Of a DNA stretch of 64,000 nucleotides, positions 43,201 to 51,617 are shown in pieces (the stretch's first letter is position 1; the number at the start of each line of letters is the position of its first letter). Source of the stretch: Dyadobacter chenhuakuii (GTDB taxonomy: Bacteria; Bacteroidota; Bacteroidia; Cytophagales; Spirosomataceae); the NCBI RefSeq assembly GCF_023821985.2, contig NZ_CP099631.1, positions 30,623-94,622 of the forward strand. The letters are read 5' to 3'. Under the pieces are notes generated by a model. The model searched no databases and had not been told where the DNA came from. It worked only from the letters and a program-made list of their open reading frames with translations. The position numbers were made by a program, and so were the translations under genes.

Positions 43201-43446
43201 ATCTCCCGGGATCACATATACATAATTGGATGCAATGCCCGTCCCTTCTACCGCCTGTACCATGGTCAGCTTGCTGTACCTGGATAAGACTTCTGCTAAC
43301 CTGCTTTCATAATCAGCGGATAAATGCTGGACCACAACGTAGGCAATACCATCCAGAGGTGTGTTTTCAAAAAAAGAAATCAGCTCATCAAGGCCCCCGG
43401 CCGATGCACCGATGGCAACAATGTGATTTGGTTCAATTGAATTCAT
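40273..43446 (-). CDS. CheB-CheR-PAS-histidine kinase fusion protein
   Basis: A 1057-residue multidomain protein. Order: CheB esterase (about 7-185; GASAGG Ser, VVQHLS His, GLGSDGSDGV Asp), CheR methyltransferase (about 200-465; VTGCATGEEAYSMA SAM site), PAS, and a long coiled coil of repeated N-E-E-L/M-S units (about 635-715). A second PAS is followed by HisKA (HTASHDLLGPLSN, phospho-His) and HATPase_c (NLVSNAIKYRSED, DNGTGMAEGD, GQGIGLYLAKK). No transmembrane segment, so it is cytosolic. It likely phosphorylates the flanking REC-only proteins. The join of methylation enzymes to a kinase is known in Bacteroidota but its ligand and output are not. Confidence 0.93.
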   Translation of the reverse strand: MNSIEPNHIVAIGASAGGLDELISFFENTPLDGIAYVVVQHLSADYESRLAEVLSRYSKLTMVQAVEGTGIASNYVYVIPGDKFMTVKRGHLHLSDKTDVRGPHMTINTFLSSLAADYGPKAIGVILSGLGSDGSDGVKAIKKAGGMVIARNPQTTEFNSMPSNAIATGMVDFIVEPEAMPGAIEEYVKREIELLAAGISDGENMAGLIEIISQQLPLDFSDYKQSTILRRIKRRAAYNNFERLEAYLEFAKASPDEIEALAKDFLISVTAFFRDTEAFDALENRVLPAIVKSLSHGQEIRIWVTGCATGEEAYSMAILVRELLGEKIQDQQVKIFATDIDTAALAHASKGIYAAAIVSKMPQSYLEKYFIQEGEDYKVTVALRKMVIFSRHDLVKNPPYCNMHLISCRNLLIYMTPLLQQKIYHMLLFGLKPEGYLFLGSSENPSPILKSMKVIDKNAKIYQKLDATPSVNFETFTLPEYTYHKPAGLGVAQPETNKVPDRTLDGAIHETILNEDQRLLVCIDENNRVLKSYGPTGRFLTQKILTSDLTELLPGPLNIAFKAACKNVSETHKRTVVTGVQIQHGQETIKVNLSVSPMVLRGRPNGFLVVQFSEDQGSGQSSSTMQFDEKLYLDDYTRFLEQENKDQKEQLAAATEKLFALNENMQSFNEELLSANEEMQSSNEEMQSINEELHTINADYQLKNRELLELNDDLNNYFKSNINGQLFISSDLRLMRFSPGTVRHINLVESDIGRPISNISTNFRFETLSDDISHVLDNGYPITREIQANDGKWYQVMTMPYIQQLGNKRTGAIITFNEITSLKEIQHQLDKKNEILTRINGDLDNFVHTASHDLLGPLSNIGISIGLLTEMRADDVELKPILNIIGNSVNKFGALIKDIGTVAKIEDQALLTEMVNMNEILESILWSLGDKIKQTGAVITSDLKVSQILFSKKNLRSILFNLVSNAIKYRSEDTPVVTIQTATVGEFIALTVQDNGTGMAEGDIDKIFHKYHRLQTDHEGQGIGLYLAKKIIDAAGGSIRVESALGTGSEFVIYFPS

Positions 43447-43671
43447 TAAGATGGTAAGGTTAGGTGCAGGATGTTGAGCGTAAATGCCACATCATCAAAT
43501 AATTATTCCTATAAGGTACAGAAAGTTATTGTAGGTGGCACAATGTTTTTCCCAATATGCAACCAGGCGTTGACTACTTACCTATTTGTTGGATTGTAAT
43601 CTTATGTGTAACTGACTTGAAATGACAAGCTACGTAAGTATATATTGAGCTTACACTAAACTAATTATCGG
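43447..43671. promoter_or_regulatory. divergent promoter region of the kinase and REC genes
   Basis: A 225-bp gap between the start of the kinase fusion (minus) and the second receiver gene (plus). It is AT-rich near both ends. No specific operator is recognised; the divergent layout suggests shared regulation. Confidence 0.45.
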
Positions 43672-44094
43672 ATGGATAAAAATGGCCCAATTATCATTAT
43701 AGAAGATGATGCAGACGACCAGTTCGTATTGGAAGAAGTTTTTGGCGAATTAGGGTATTCTAATCAAAGGATGTATTTCTCAGATGGTCAATCAGCATTG
43801 GATTTTCTTTATACCAGCAAAGACCTGCCTTTCATTATTATTTCAGATATTAATCTGCCACAGTTAAATGGCTTGGAGCTAAGAAGAAAGGTACAAACTG
43901 ATGCAGAACTCAGCCTGAAGTGCATTCCCTACGTTTACTTTACCACAGCGATCAACCAGCAGGTCGTTATTGATGCATATAGCACATCTGCACAAGGCTT
44001 TTTTGTTAAACCGGGCCAGTACGATGAAATTAAGGCAATAATTAAATTGATGATTGATTATTGGAAAAGGTGTGCGGCCCCGAATAATTTCTGA
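43672..44094 (+). CDS. single-domain response regulator, paralogue of the 38698-39132 gene
   Basis: A 140-residue stand-alone REC: EDD at 11-13, Asp59 (IISDINLPQLNG), YFTTAIN switch, FFVKPGQY Lys. It starts MDKNGPIIIIEDDADDQF, almost the same as MNKKGPIVIIEDDMDDQD of the other regulator, showing a recent duplication placed on both sides of the kinase. Its output must be by protein contact, as no DNA-binding domain exists. The 44095-44454 stretch after it has no gene. Confidence 0.93.
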   Translation: MDKNGPIIIIEDDADDQFVLEEVFGELGYSNQRMYFSDGQSALDFLYTSKDLPFIIISDINLPQLNGLELRRKVQTDAELSLKCIPYVYFTTAINQQVVIDAYSTSAQGFFVKPGQYDEIKAIIKLMIDYWKRCAAPNNF

Positions 44095-44454
44095 AGGCAC
44101 CACACGACACCGGCTTGGCTCATTTCATGAACCTCCTTTCATTATTACAATCTAGTTAAACAGTTGACATAAAAACCAAAAGCATACGCCTTCACAAGTT
44201 ACATTTAAAGGTGGGTGCAATTTCTGTTTGCTGTACTAAAAAGCCTTATTCAGCTTCTATTTCAAGCAAATCGCATAAACCTCGCCTCTTGGAGGAATTT
44301 CAGAAATACCACCGAATAATTTTTGATAAATGATATATAGATAGCATTTATATTCTTGCTACTAAAAAGCAAAAACTGGGGTTGCAATTTGCAAAATACG
44401 CTGAACACACATCCGCATAGTAATATCTTTAATTGTTTGGTAGATTTGCTTGGT

Positions 44455-45066
44455 ATGTTCGAAGTTTTTGAAAAATATCTGCGTAGGCACATAGAAATTT
44501 CCGATGAAGATCTGGAAATAATCCGGGCTGCAAGTGCCGAAAAGAAATTGCGAAAATGGCAGTCGATTTTGCATGAGGGGGAAGTGTGGCGTTATAACTG
44601 CTTCATTGCAAACGGATGTTGCAGGCTGTACCGGTTCGATAAAAATGGAACGGACCATACGCTCAGGTTTGGCGTGGAGAGCTGGTGGATGACCGACCAG
44701 GAAAGTTATAATCACCAGACACCTTCGGAGTATAACATTGAAGCCTTAGCTGCCAGCAATGTCATTATCTGGCCGAAGGAGAAATGGCTGGAACTGCTTG
44801 AGGCAATCCCTGCTCTTAAACTTTTCAATGAGAAACTAACAGCAAACGCTTACGAAGCAAGCCAGCGACGTATTTTCTATTTGATTAGTTTCTCTGCTAC
44901 GGAAAAGTATCTTGAATTTGAACAGACCTACCCCAGTATTTTTAACAGCGTTCCACTGCACATGGTGGCCTCTTATCTGGGTATATCCAGAGAAACACTG
45001 AGCCGGATTAGGAAGGATTTTACAAAATCAATAAAAAACCCTCCGGTCGACCCGAAAGGTTTTTAA
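44455..45066 (+). CDS. Crp/Fnr-family transcriptional regulator
   Basis: A 203-residue protein from the ATG reading MFEVFEKYLRRHIEI; an open 33-codon leader is ignored. The cyclic-nucleotide-binding-like beta roll (about 20-130; LHEGEVWRYNCFIANGCCRL, FGVESWWMTDQES) lacks the cAMP-contact GELxxxxRxA signature. The Crp winged helix is weak but present (VPLHMVASYLGISRETLSRI), with a basic end. This form is typical of Bacteroidota regulators that control small adjacent genes. It converges with the amidase gene at 18 bp distance, so no operon is implied. Confidence 0.9.
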   Translation: MFEVFEKYLRRHIEISDEDLEIIRAASAEKKLRKWQSILHEGEVWRYNCFIANGCCRLYRFDKNGTDHTLRFGVESWWMTDQESYNHQTPSEYNIEALAASNVIIWPKEKWLELLEAIPALKLFNEKLTANAYEASQRRIFYLISFSATEKYLEFEQTYPSIFNSVPLHMVASYLGISRETLSRIRKDFTKSIKNPPVDPKGF

Positions 45067-45084
45067 AAATCACCAGCCTATAAG

Positions 45085-46521
45085 TCACTCAATCGGATGA
45101 AGATCGTGAACGCTACTCACGCTTTCCAGGAGCGTCGCCATGTGCAAAATCGTCGATTCGGCCTGCCAGCTTCCGACAATCTGAATGGCGATCGGCAATC
45201 CTTCCGCACTCGTTCCGAACCGCATTGCAATACCTGGCAAGCCAGTTAAGTTGAGCGGCACAGTGGCTCCCTGCAGATAAGTCGCGTCCACAGTCTGGCC
45301 GTTTATAGTGAACTGCTCGACGCCATGTTTATGCGCAGGGATTGGCAGAACGGGAGTAAGCAACACATCATATTTCTGAAAATATCCTGCGAAGCCATCT
45401 CGCAGGCGTTCCACTGCTTGCTCTGCATCAATAAAGTCCTTCATCGAAGTATCAGGAAGTGAAAGCATTGTTTTGGCCATTTTGTAAATCTCATCGTCGC
45501 CACGATCAGCCGTCGCCTGCCTAAATGCTTCCTTCATCTCCATCACATGCAGACGATTAAATACATCTAAGGCAAAATCGCGTTCTAATGCCTGAATGCG
45601 CACTGGCTCCACAACCAATCCGAGCTCTTTGAGCGCTTTTGCTGCGGCTTCTACCGTCGCTGCAACTTGGGGATCGACCGGACCAAAACCGGGCTCAACA
45701 AGCCAGCCTATTCGTAAGTGGCGATTCTGAGCACTGCCTATTCCCGCATCAAATTGTACAGTGCTGGTAGCAAAGGCGTCAAGACCGTCCGGACCTGAAA
45801 GGACTGAGAAGGCAAGCTGCAAATCACGAATACTGCGCGCCATAGGGCCGACATGCCAGAAACGGCGCGGCTCCCGCGGCCAAATTCCCGTCATTGGCAC
45901 ACGGCCATGAGTCGCTTTAAGTGAGACGATGCCAGTCTGAGCAGCAGGGCCACGTACCGAGATGGCCAGATCAGTGCCCAGACCCAGCGGCGACATTCCC
46001 GAAGCGATCGCTGCCGATTCTCCACCGCTCGACCCACCGGGTGTGCGGGTCAAATCCCAGGGATTGTTTGACCTGCCGCTGAGCAGATTGTCACTTTCGA
46101 TCCAGTATGAGAATTCGGGAAGATTGGTTTTTGCAAGCATAATGCCACCTGCTTGCTTCATGCGCGCTACGCTGGTCGCATCCTCGCTCGGAATGCGTCC
46201 TTTAAAGATGGGCGAACCGCGTTGGGTTAAGACATTTACGGTATCGATTGAATCCTTCACGGTGAATGGAACTCCATGCAGGGGGCCAAGTTCATCACCT
46301 CGCGATACCGCCGCATCTGCTGCCTGGGCATCTTCCAAAGCATTTGCAGCAATCGTGACGACTGCGTTGACACTTGGATTCAAGGCATCAATGCGATCAA
46401 GGTGTGCCTTCATCACTTCAACTGCCGACACCTGCCGCGTCCGGATCATGTTTGCCAACCCACTTGCATCCTGATAATAAATTGGATTTGTGCTGCTAAT
46501 TTCTGTTTCCATCACTTTCAT
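45085..46521 (-). CDS. amidase-signature family hydrolase
   Basis: A 478-residue amidase: Lys89 (PFTVKDSID), cis-Ser in TPGGSSGGES (S164/S165), and nucleophile Ser188. The last motif reads GTDLAISVRGPAA where the family norm is GSDxGGSxRxPA. The AIS replacement next to the nucleophile is unusual and could alter the oxyanion hole, although the Ser itself stays. The protein has no signal peptide. Family members cleave varied amides, and the substrate is unknown. GC-richer than its neighbours, it could have been acquired. The 3' end faces the Crp gene. Confidence 0.9.
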   Translation of the reverse strand: MKVMETEISSTNPIYYQDASGLANMIRTRQVSAVEVMKAHLDRIDALNPSVNAVVTIAANALEDAQAADAAVSRGDELGPLHGVPFTVKDSIDTVNVLTQRGSPIFKGRIPSEDATSVARMKQAGGIMLAKTNLPEFSYWIESDNLLSGRSNNPWDLTRTPGGSSGGESAAIASGMSPLGLGTDLAISVRGPAAQTGIVSLKATHGRVPMTGIWPREPRRFWHVGPMARSIRDLQLAFSVLSGPDGLDAFATSTVQFDAGIGSAQNRHLRIGWLVEPGFGPVDPQVAATVEAAAKALKELGLVVEPVRIQALERDFALDVFNRLHVMEMKEAFRQATADRGDDEIYKMAKTMLSLPDTSMKDFIDAEQAVERLRDGFAGYFQKYDVLLTPVLPIPAHKHGVEQFTINGQTVDATYLQGATVPLNLTGLPGIAMRFGTSAEGLPIAIQIVGSWQAESTILHMATLLESVSSVHDLHPIE

Positions 46522-46899
46522 TCTAAATTGTTAAATGGCCAAAGATCATGATGATCGCCTAAACAAAAGTAGACTGCAAGCTTTGGTTGGAACGACGTCA
46601 CATGACACAATCTTACGTTGACATTTGTCACGGTTTTGGCGCGAAAAACGATCCCTAAAAAGTCTTAATTATCCTTTGACAGAGTAATATTTAGCCAGTT
46701 GGTATCTCAACATACGACGGTTGAATGAACCCGCCTGTGCAAAATATCTCTGTTAAAACAATGCAAAACAATTCTTAAATACACTGTGATCGCCTAGAGA
46801 AAGGTTGAGAGAGTACGGAAAAACCACCGTATTTTCTCCTCTCTGAAATTGCTTACATAATTAACGATAATAAACTTTGTTGGACAACTTAGTAGTCCC
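46522..46899. other. intergenic region
   Basis: Contains the probable amidase promoter side. No gene, tRNA or strong hairpin is recognised. Confidence 0.4.
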
Positions 46900-47226
46900 T
46901 CACTGCCAGATTTTGATGTTAGCTTTGCAACTTCCACCTAAATATCCTAAACGCATCTTCCTACGAACTGCACAACTGAAGTACGTATACGCGACTGGGT
47001 TTTTGTAGACGGGAAAGAGTTTTCGAGCCCGGTCGCTGCGAGCTACCTCAGCATATAGAGCAAACCGGCTCACTGATCTGGAGTTTACCATCTTCTTTAC
47101 CAGATGCAGATCAAAAGCGATTAAACTGCTATATGAAGACTCTTTGCCAACGAACCTGTCAAGAGGGACTTTTATAGAAGCTATTGGGAAATAACTAAGA
47201 ACAAAATTTCTTTTATACTTTGACAT
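46900..47226 (-). CDS. possible small basic protein after the hybrid kinase gene
   Basis: A 108-residue frame from an ATG that overlaps the kinase gene end by 14 bp. It is basic and Ser/Tyr/Arg-rich (KYKRNFVLSYFPIASIKVPL, MRLGYLGGSCKANIKIW), with no recognised family. The overlap would allow coupled translation, yet codon and composition cues are weak, and the frame may be accidental. Confidence 0.25.
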   Translation of the reverse strand: MSKYKRNFVLSYFPIASIKVPLDRFVGKESSYSSLIAFDLHLVKKMVNSRSVSRFALYAEVARSDRARKLFPVYKNPVAYTYFSCAVRRKMRLGYLGGSCKANIKIWQ

Positions 47227-50200
47227 GCTGCTCCACAATGCCCTTGATATCCTCCAAAGTAAAGGGCTTTGTAAGAAAACCGTTGGCACCAGCCCGAAGG
47301 CACCGCTCACGTTCACCTTCACTATTTCCTGCCGTCAATGCAATAATAATAACACGATCTGCCTCGGGAATTTTTCTGACTGCCTGCATTGCTTCATAGC
47401 CATTCATTTCCGGCATTTGGATGTCCATAAAAATAATGTCCGGAAGAGCATTCTTGCATAAATCAACTGCCTCTACCCCATTGACGGCTTCTGTGATTAG
47501 AACATCCTTAAAAGCTTTCTGGATCGCAATTTTGGCAAAAAGCATATTGACTGAATTATCTTCAGCAATCAGGACACGGAGGCCCCTGGCTGGTATGGTG
47601 GCCAGGATTTCATCCTGCACCGGCAAGTGCTGGTTAATGGATTCACTTGTAGAAAGCCGGGTTAGACAAAGCAGCAAATCACTAATCCTAATTGGTTTTG
47701 TCAGCGTATGAATAGGTTTTGACATATCAAGTTTTTCTAGCCTGCTGATATCTTCTGCGCCATTGATAAGCATAATGTAAGGCAGGCCTGACAATTGAGA
47801 AGTTGTACTTTCGGGCTGACTTGTTAAACCTGGCAAGTAGTCAGCAGACTCATGATAATCAGCTATCACCACGTCCCATTTCCTTTCTGATTCTAATAGT
47901 GTGCGTGCCAGATCTGGTTGCGATGCCGTTTCAGCATGAATCCCCATCGTATGAAGCATGTTTGCCAAAATCCTTGCGCTATCACTATTATCTTCTATGA
48001 TCAGCACATTCTCAACCGATAATGGGTTATGCCATTCAACCCCGGCTCCGTTTTCATAAACTGCCGACAGTTCAAAATAAAAAGTGCTGCCTATACCCTG
48101 TATACTTTCCAGTTGTAATTGACTACCCATTAGATCCAGCAACTGGTTTGAAATCGCAAGTCCTAAACCGGTACCGCCATATTTTTTGGTGGTAGAACTA
48201 TCTTCCTGTAAAAAAGCTTCAAATATTCTGGCCTGCTTGCCTGCCTCGATTCCAATCCCGGTATCAATCACTGAGAATTTTATGCGGGCGATTTTTTCAG
48301 AAGCATTCAAGGGCCCAAGCAGTTCTACTCGGAGCTCGATCTGGCCGTGGTGTGTAAACTTTCCGGCATTTGTTAACAAATTCATCAACACCTGTTTGAT
48401 GCGTACAGCATCCACCCAGATAAATTGGGGGACGCCTGCGGACAGGTCAACAAGCATTTCTATGTTCCTGCTTTGAATTGGTGCAGCAATTATGTCTGCA
48501 ACCTGATAAATTAATTCAAAGATGTCAGTCTTTTCAATTAGAAGATCGAGTTTACCGGCTTCGATTTTTGAAAAGACCAGAACATCATCTAATAAACTGA
48601 GCAGTGTATGGGCCGATTGACCTGCAATTTCCAGATAGTGCCTCTGGGTTGGCGTCAAGCCAGAATTCAAAACCAGGTCCGTAAAACCAATTACACCATT
48701 AAGCGGTGTACGGATCTCATGGCTCATGTTAGCTAAAAATTCCGATTTGGCTGCGTTGGCCTGATCGGCCTGTAATTTAGCTTGTTTAAGCTCCTCCCTG
48801 CTTTCGACCATTTCTGTGATATCCTGGGTGGACATCATCATTCCGCCAATACTACCATCAAGCAGGTTCCAGGGCCGAATCTCAAATTTTAGGTATTGAT
48901 CTTTATCCCAGCCAAAAGGTCTCCACTTCTCTTCCTCAACGCTGATTATGGCGCCTGCCAGGCATCTCTGATGCAATATTTTCCACTCGCGGCTAATATT
49001 GGGAAAAACCTCGTAATGAGATCGTCCAATCAACTCCTGTCCATTTAGCCGGTACTCCTCTATCCATCGGTTACTGTGGGCAATATAGCACATATCTGTA
49101 TCGAACATCGCAACAGCAGCAGGGGCGTCCCTTACAAAAGCGGTCAGCAGGGACCTTTCTGCCATCAGCGCATGCTCAGTCAGTTTTATTTGGTTAATAT
49201 CCTGAATGGTGCCGTAAAACCTGACACATTTCCCATTCCTGAATTCAGTGATCCCGACGATCCGTACCCACAACGGCTCACCCTTTGCTGTAATGATCTG
49301 AACCTCCAGATCAAAATTTCCTCCGTTCCTTAATACCGCCTGCGTAGCAGCTTTGATCTTCTCAGCGTCAGCACCGTTCCCATAAAAAGCCAGTGCAGTT
49401 TCAGGGTCCGGTTTATAGCCCATGACTACCTGATGTATCTGACACGTCTGTTCGGACCACTCTATGGTATTACTCTCAAAGTCAAGCTCCCAAGTCCCTA
49501 CTTTTGCCATCTTGTTGATGCGCAAAAGAATATCCTGCATTCGGCTGAGTGTTTTCTGCTGTTTAAAACGCTCAGTAATGTCAATCGAATTACCTATTAT
49601 ATAACGCAGGCCGTTATCATTTTCGACCAGAATATTTTTATATTGAAAAAACCGTTCTGACCCATCTTTATGTATGGCAGCACAGATACCCCCTACGATA
49701 CCCAACCTGTCCATGTCTATCAGGTATTTCCTCAGAGCAAGTTGATGTCTCTCCGGAACAAGGTCTGATAAATTGTATTGTAAGGCCTGTTCAACAGAAT
49801 AACCAAGTAATGCGGCACCATAACCGTTAATTGAAAGCAGTCTGCCATCCAGGTCATGGGTCAGCATGAGCCCCTGGCCGTTTTCAAAAAAAGACCTGAA
49901 CTTTTCCTCGCTTTCTTTAATTTTCTTCTCCCTTGCTTTCTCCCGGCTTATGTCGCGGCCGATATTGACCAAATTCCCTGTGAGCGGCTCCAAAGCACAA
50001 ACCCATTGCAGGTGAAGATATCGATTTTGGCTGTCTACACACCGAAGTGAAAGCTTGATCGATTGCTGGCCGGATAAGGTCTTGGCCGCCATCCTGAGAA
50101 CAGCGCCTCGGTCCTCGGGATGGACCAGTTCAAAAATAGATGTCTGTAAAAGTCGCTCAGGCTGCCACCCTAACAGTTTCTCAAAGGCGGGATTTACACT

Positions 50201-50773
50201 AAGCAATATCCCTTCATTTGAAGTGACACAGATCAGATCTTCTGCCAGTGTGACAATGCCTTCATAGTTTCTCAGTCGCCGAAGGTTAGCATGGTCAATA
50301 ATAATCCGCATCGCTTGGTTGGATAATGTGCGGAGTGCTTCTCTTTGAAGCCCTGATAACTTGCGGGGTTTAACGTCAAATACACAAAGCGAGCCCAGCG
50401 CATAGCCATCGGGATCGATCAGGGGATACCCTGCATAAAATCGAATATTGGGGTCCTGACTGACAAAGACATTGTCACGGACGCGCTCATCCTGCAGCGT
50501 ATCTTCAATCTCTAACAGCTCCTGCTGCATGAGCAAATACTGGCAAAAGGATAATTCCCTGGGAATTTCATTGAGATCGGTTCCCACCTGGCCCTGCACC
50601 CACTGATGCTCAAAATCCATAAAAGAAACAAAGGAGATAGGCACTTCGCAGATCAAAGAAGCAAGTCTGGCTAAATCCTGAAATTCGTTCTTAGGATCGG
50701 CTTGCTTGATATGATAACCACGCAGCGCGTTCAGGCGCTCATACTCGTTGTCTGGAAGCGGATATAATTTCAT
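47213..50773 (-). CDS. hybrid sensor histidine kinase: GAF-PAS4-HisKA-HATPase-REC-REC
   Basis: An 1186-residue cytosolic kinase. Domains: N-terminal GAF (about 15-165; phytochrome-associated type, LSFCQYLLMQ, FYAGYPLIDPDGYALGSLCV), four PAS modules (about 170-660), HisKA (FLANMSHEIRTPLNGVIGFT), HATPase_c (LLTNAGKFTHHG, DTGIGIEAGKQARIFEAF, GGTGLGLAISNQL), a first receiver (VLIIEDNSDSA, Asp in VVIADYHES) and a second canonical receiver (DIIFMDIQMPEMNG). No membrane spans, so it integrates intracellular signals. The first receiver ends in an atypical DYHES motif, and its regulatory role is unclear. No adjacent DNA-binding regulator exists, so it probably signals to distant partners. Confidence 0.94.
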   Translation of the reverse strand: MKLYPLPDNEYERLNALRGYHIKQADPKNEFQDLARLASLICEVPISFVSFMDFEHQWVQGQVGTDLNEIPRELSFCQYLLMQQELLEIEDTLQDERVRDNVFVSQDPNIRFYAGYPLIDPDGYALGSLCVFDVKPRKLSGLQREALRTLSNQAMRIIIDHANLRRLRNYEGIVTLAEDLICVTSNEGILLSVNPAFEKLLGWQPERLLQTSIFELVHPEDRGAVLRMAAKTLSGQQSIKLSLRCVDSQNRYLHLQWVCALEPLTGNLVNIGRDISREKAREKKIKESEEKFRSFFENGQGLMLTHDLDGRLLSINGYGAALLGYSVEQALQYNLSDLVPERHQLALRKYLIDMDRLGIVGGICAAIHKDGSERFFQYKNILVENDNGLRYIIGNSIDITERFKQQKTLSRMQDILLRINKMAKVGTWELDFESNTIEWSEQTCQIHQVVMGYKPDPETALAFYGNGADAEKIKAATQAVLRNGGNFDLEVQIITAKGEPLWVRIVGITEFRNGKCVRFYGTIQDINQIKLTEHALMAERSLLTAFVRDAPAAVAMFDTDMCYIAHSNRWIEEYRLNGQELIGRSHYEVFPNISREWKILHQRCLAGAIISVEEEKWRPFGWDKDQYLKFEIRPWNLLDGSIGGMMMSTQDITEMVESREELKQAKLQADQANAAKSEFLANMSHEIRTPLNGVIGFTDLVLNSGLTPTQRHYLEIAGQSAHTLLSLLDDVLVFSKIEAGKLDLLIEKTDIFELIYQVADIIAAPIQSRNIEMLVDLSAGVPQFIWVDAVRIKQVLMNLLTNAGKFTHHGQIELRVELLGPLNASEKIARIKFSVIDTGIGIEAGKQARIFEAFLQEDSSTTKKYGGTGLGLAISNQLLDLMGSQLQLESIQGIGSTFYFELSAVYENGAGVEWHNPLSVENVLIIEDNSDSARILANMLHTMGIHAETASQPDLARTLLESERKWDVVIADYHESADYLPGLTSQPESTTSQLSGLPYIMLINGAEDISRLEKLDMSKPIHTLTKPIRISDLLLCLTRLSTSESINQHLPVQDEILATIPARGLRVLIAEDNSVNMLFAKIAIQKAFKDVLITEAVNGVEAVDLCKNALPDIIFMDIQMPEMNGYEAMQAVRKIPEADRVIIIALTAGNSEGERERCLRAGANGFLTKPFTLEDIKGIVEQHVKV

Positions 50774-51617
50774 ATTTTACCAAGTACTTGTACAAAAGTA
50801 CTTAATATAAAAACTATATCTTTTGAATGCGATTGCAAAATATACATCCCATTTGGCATGTCACAGTAATGGAGAATTCCAGCCAATACTTGAAAGAAGA
50901 CGCTGATACTTTCAATTAATTTAACAACAACATTAGCCGCATAAATTCCGTAGACTCGTACGATAACCCGATCAACTCCCGTTTTGCACTTCAATATTTA
51001 ACTCGGCTGATCAAACTAAAAGTCCTGAGCAATTGCCTAACTGGGTATATTCAAGGCCAAGTCCATTTTTTTTGGAAAGTTGGCGATAGCTAAAAGTTGC
51101 CCTCGATCAGGATCTTGGGCATTTGTAGGAATTGCTCATGACCGAACAAATAGTGTACAAATAGACTACCTAATAGCTATTCCACCTTTATTGTATTAAT
51201 ATGCCGTATATGGACGGTTTTCAGTTGCTGGAAAAGTTAAAGAAGGATGCAGATCTTCGACTTATGTGCATTCCGTTCGTATTCTTCTCTACCGGTATTA
51301 CCAGAAAATGGTAATTGACGCCTGTAATCTGTCAGTCCTGTGAAATTTTGTAAAACCAAGGCAGTTAAGCACTCGTGCTCGCGCATCTGAAAGCCTCTCT
51401 TCTATAAGTAGCAGCTTTAAGCTAAGATCAACATTTTCCATAATTCTAATTTTATGATAACCACAAAAATATTATTCCAGACCTGGTAATTGTGTTTACC
51501 TGCCAGCAATCTCGAAACTAACTCACTACTTACTGCGCTGGCTTGATATTTATGGATTTGGTATTTGTTGTTTCTCATTTTCAAATCCATAAATCGCTTA
51601 ATGGCCACAAGCACTTT
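50774..51617. other. long intergenic region with a receiver remnant
   Basis: Divergent promoter space between two kinase genes. Apart from the response regulator relic at 51196-51380, no gene is seen. Confidence 0.45.
51196..51380 (+). pseudogene. remnant of a response regulator receiver domain
   Basis: The sequence INMPYMDGFQLLEKLKKDAD, then LRLMCIPFVFFSTG, and after a frameshift YQKMVIDACNLSV and FVKP, is the second half of a Rcp1-type receiver (DINMP…FFST…A….GFFVKP). The first half with the acidic pocket is gone, and stops and shifts interrupt it. It is a third relative of the two intact REC-only genes. Confidence 0.75.

Noticed and set aside
50770..50994. 74-codon minus-strand frame before the hybrid kinase
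   Set aside because: It lies in the promoter region, overlaps the kinase start and has no family or spacing support.
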